Shown piece after piece: positions 4,064 to 5,939 of a stretch of DNA of 5,939 nucleotides (position 1 is the first letter of the stretch; every line of letters starts with the position of its first letter). A program made the position numbers and the translations under genes. The stretch spans positions 1 through 5,939 of the forward strand of contig CAMLOR010000211.1 in assembly GCA_946481615.1 (NCBI GenBank). Direction: 5' to 3'. Source of the DNA: an uncultured Aquimonas sp. Its GTDB lineage: Bacteria; Pseudomonadota; Gammaproteobacteria; Xanthomonadales; Xanthomonadaceae. Under the pieces are notes generated by a model. It was not told the origin of the DNA, ran no database searches, and saw only the letters and a list, made by a program, of their open reading frames with translations.

Positions 4064-5939
4064 GCGGCGCGCTCCGTCGGGCGGCTGGTGATGAGCCACG
4101 CCAGCAGCGTCTGCAGCAGCACGCCGCCGCTCACCGTCATGCCGATGGCGCGCAGCACGGGCATCGAGGACAGCGCCAGCAGCGCGAACACGAACAGCGT
4201 CGAGAGCGAGCACACGACCAGCGCGTGCAGCGTGCGGCGCTGGTCCTGCGCATCGGTGCCCGCGCGTTCGAGGAACAGTGCGTAGTCGACGCCCAGGCAC
4301 GCTGCCAGCACCAGCGAGACCAGATGGAACAGCGTGAGCGGAATGCCGAGCGCATGGAACAGCCCGAGCAGCGCCGCCGTGCCCAGCGCCACCGGCAGCA
4401 GGATGCGCAGCGCACGCCGCCAGGCGCCGATCGACCACGTGATGCCGATGCACAGCAGTACCCAGGCGATCGCCATCGCCCAGAGCAGCCGCGCGCGCCA
4501 GGCCGTGGCGAGCGATTGCGCCGTGGCCTTCAGATCGAGCAGATGCACGCCGTCGCGCCCGGCGGCCCAGGCTTGCAGGGCTTCCGGTTTTTCGAGACCG
4601 CTGAGCGAGACCAGGCCGAGCGTTTCGTCGTCGACCTGACGCAGCAATGCATCGACGCGCAGCTGCAGCGGCGTGCCGGCAAGGTCTTCGGGGCGCAGCG
4701 GCGTGCGCGTGCGGGCGCGCTCGACGGCCTCGAGGAAAGGCATGAACGCGTTCGCGGCGAACGGCGTGCCGGCCTGCGCTTGCGCCAGGTCCGTCGCCAG
4801 CGTGTCGCGATCCGGCAGTGCCGCCTGTCGCGCGCGCTGCGTGCGTTGCGAAGGCAGGTATTTCGCCGCGAGGTCGTAGCCTGCGATCGCATCGTCCGCC
4901 ACCAGCGCGTCGAGCTGCGGCTGCAGGGCTTCGCTGCGCTCGAGCACGTCCTGCGCATCGCGGCCGCGCACGACCAGCAGCCAGCGCACGTCGGGCGCCC
5001 CGAGTTCGGCGCGCAGCGCGCGGTCGCGCTGCAGCAGCTGCGCCGGCACCGGCGTGAGCTGCGCGAGATCGTCCTGCCACCACGCGCCGCGCGGCAGCAG
5101 CAGCGCGGCCAGGCTGGCGAGCGCGATCAGCAGCACCGGCCAGCGCGGCAGGCGGCGGCCCAGCAGGTGGCGTTGCAGCCATTGTGGATAACCCGCCTGC
5201 GCCGCGTCGCGCCGCACCGCCGGCAACACGCGCGGCAGCGCGCAGCGCGTGGCGAGTGCGGCGATCGACAATCCGGTAACGGTGAACACCGCGAGCTGTT
5301 GCAGGCCGTCCACGCCCGCGAACAGGAAGATCGTGTACGCGAGACAGCTCGACCCCGTGCCGGCCGCAAGCGTGGGCCAGATGTGGCGCGCCGTCGCCAG
5401 CGGCGCTTCGCCGGGCCGGCCGTGGCTGAAAAGATGCACGGGATAGTCCTGCGCCACGCCGAGCAGCGTGAAGCCGAAGGCCAGCGTGATGCCGTGCACG
5501 CTGCCGAACAGCAGCGTCACCGCGACGATGCCCGCGATGCCGCCGGTGGCGAGCGGCAGCGCGCCGTAGAGAGGCAACGAGAGGCTGCGATATGCCAAGG
5601 CGAGCAGCAGCAACAGCAGCACGGTGGCGAGCGTACCGAGCAGGCTGGCTTCGCGCTGCGTGGTCTGCGCCATGCGCTCGGCGAAGGCGCCGGGGCCGGA
5701 GATTTCGAGCGTGCCGCGCGGCGCTTCGAGCGTGGCGAAGGCCGTGCGCAGGCGCTGCAACGCGGCCTGCTGGCCGACCGGATCGAAACCCGGCGCGCGC
5801 GTTTCGATCAACAGCAGGGCCTGCGAGAGATCGCGCGTCATCCACACGCCGTCGAAGCGTTCGGGTTCGGCGACGGGCGTCCAGGCCTGCAGGACGCGCA
5901 GCGTTTCGAGCGTGGGATCGCGCGCCAGCAGCGGCGCGA
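4060..5939 (-). CDS. MMPL/RND-family exporter of the aryl polyene cluster, 5' end outside the window
   Basis: The visible part is 625 residues and the frame is open through the right edge; the GTG at 5847 is an internal codon, as the coding texture continues unchanged. The first visible residues belong to the first periplasmic domain. A membrane bundle follows (about visible residues 98-240), with GVAQDYPVH at 160-168. A second periplasmic domain spans about 285-480. A second bundle follows, with GVDYALF at 549-555, and the C-terminus is short (RPTERAA). The paired GVxxDY-type motifs carry the buried aspartates expected for proton coupling in MMPL transporters of the RND superfamily. About 150 N-terminal residues, including the first membrane helix, should lie beyond the edge. 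The family exports lipids; here the likely cargo is the lipid-linked aryl polyene, which would be moved from the inner membrane to the periplasm. The stop codon shares GTGA with the dehydratase start, so the two are probably co-translated. Confidence 0.9.
   Translation of the reverse strand, partial: APLLARDPTLETLRVLQAWTPVAEPERFDGVWMTRDLSQALLLIETRAPGFDPVGQQAALQRLRTAFATLEAPRGTLEISGPGAFAERMAQTTQREASLLGTLATVLLLLLLALAYRSLSLPLYGALPLATGGIAGIVAVTLLFGSVHGITLAFGFTLLGVAQDYPVHLFSHGRPGEAPLATARHIWPTLAAGTGSSCLAYTIFLFAGVDGLQQLAVFTVTGLSIAALATRCALPRVLPAVRRDAAQAGYPQWLQRHLLGRRLPRWPVLLIALASLAALLLPRGAWWQDDLAQLTPVPAQLLQRDRALRAELGAPDVRWLLVVRGRDAQDVLERSEALQPQLDALVADDAIAGYDLAAKYLPSQRTQRARQAALPDRDTLATDLAQAQAGTPFAANAFMPFLEAVERARTRTPLRPEDLAGTPLQLRVDALLRQVDDETLGLVSLSGLEKPEALQAWAAGRDGVHLLDLKATAQSLATAWRARLLWAMAIAWVLLCIGITWSIGAWRRALRILLPVALGTAALLGLFHALGIPLTLFHLVSLVLAACLGVDYALFLERAGTDAQDQRRTLHALVVCSLSTLFVFALLALSSMPVLRAIGMTVSGGVLLQTLLAWLITSRPTERAA
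4072..4075 (-). promoter_or_regulatory. Shine-Dalgarno GGAG deciding the GTG start of the dehydratase
   Basis: GGAG (4075-4072, minus strand) lies 8 bases before GTG 4063, within the exporter gene. Together with the GTGA overlap it favours this start over the very long open frame that runs on upstream antiphase to the exporter. Confidence 0.6.

Noticed and set aside
2832..4091. 419-residue plus-strand open frame opposite fabG and the dehydratase
   Set aside because: It has a His/Arg/Ala-rich composition with no motif, as expected for the strand opposite a GC-rich gene.
5603..5626. CAG-rich stretch resembling a microsatellite
   Set aside because: It encodes a leucine run in a membrane helix of the exporter; Leu codon bias in a hydrophobic helix explains it.
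4064..5845. Continuous open frame running into the dehydratase from far upstream, giving a 739-residue protein
   Set aside because: The upstream part is out-of-phase translation of the MMPL exporter gene, rich in Arg and Ala with no domain. The dehydratase has its own GGAG and GTG start.

Overview
The window is GC-rich, densely packed bacterial DNA. Its gene content fits an aryl polyene (APE) / xanthomonadin-type pigment cluster. The cluster type, the two kinds of REP-like palindromic repeats and the strong GC bias together suggest a gammaproteobacterium of the Xanthomonadales/Lysobacterales (for example a Lysobacter- or Luteimonas-like genome). That placement is inferred from gene content and repeats; there is no phylogenetic marker in the window.

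The left part (1-2792) reads on the plus strand. It holds the 3' end of a gene probably encoding a ketoacyl-synthase-like protein, a family 2 glycosyltransferase, and a 535-residue flavin-dependent halogenase-like protein with all the classical family motifs. Each gene overlaps the next by 8 or 4 bases. The right part (2922-5939) reads on the minus strand. From upstream to downstream it holds an MMPL/RND-type exporter (5' end outside the window), an ApeP-type hotdog dehydratase and a FabG-type ketoreductase, joined by GTGA and ATGA overlaps. The two operons converge at 2793-2921.

Together the genes make sense as the late part of an aryl polyene pathway. The dehydratase and ketoreductase carry out beta-carbon processing in each polyene extension cycle. 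The halogenase would decorate the aryl head or chain, as in the brominated xanthomonadins. The glycosyltransferase would attach a sugar or act on a lipid carrier, and the MMPL protein would move the lipid-linked product across the inner membrane.

The most unusual feature is how REP-like repeats have entered this compact cluster. One 23-bp element is read through inside the ketoacyl-synthase-like gene. A paired REP lies inside the 3' end of the glycosyltransferase gene and rewrites its C-terminus. A 21-bp tandem array that appears to grow out of that REP supplies the Shine-Dalgarno sequence and the start codon of the halogenase. A second paired REP starts at the base after the halogenase stop codon. 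Among the four REP units, every difference inside the hairpin stems is a base-pair-preserving double change.

No tRNA, rRNA, CRISPR array, insertion sequence or convincing promoter was seen. The only gap between genes is the 129-bp convergent region, which is mostly REP sequence.
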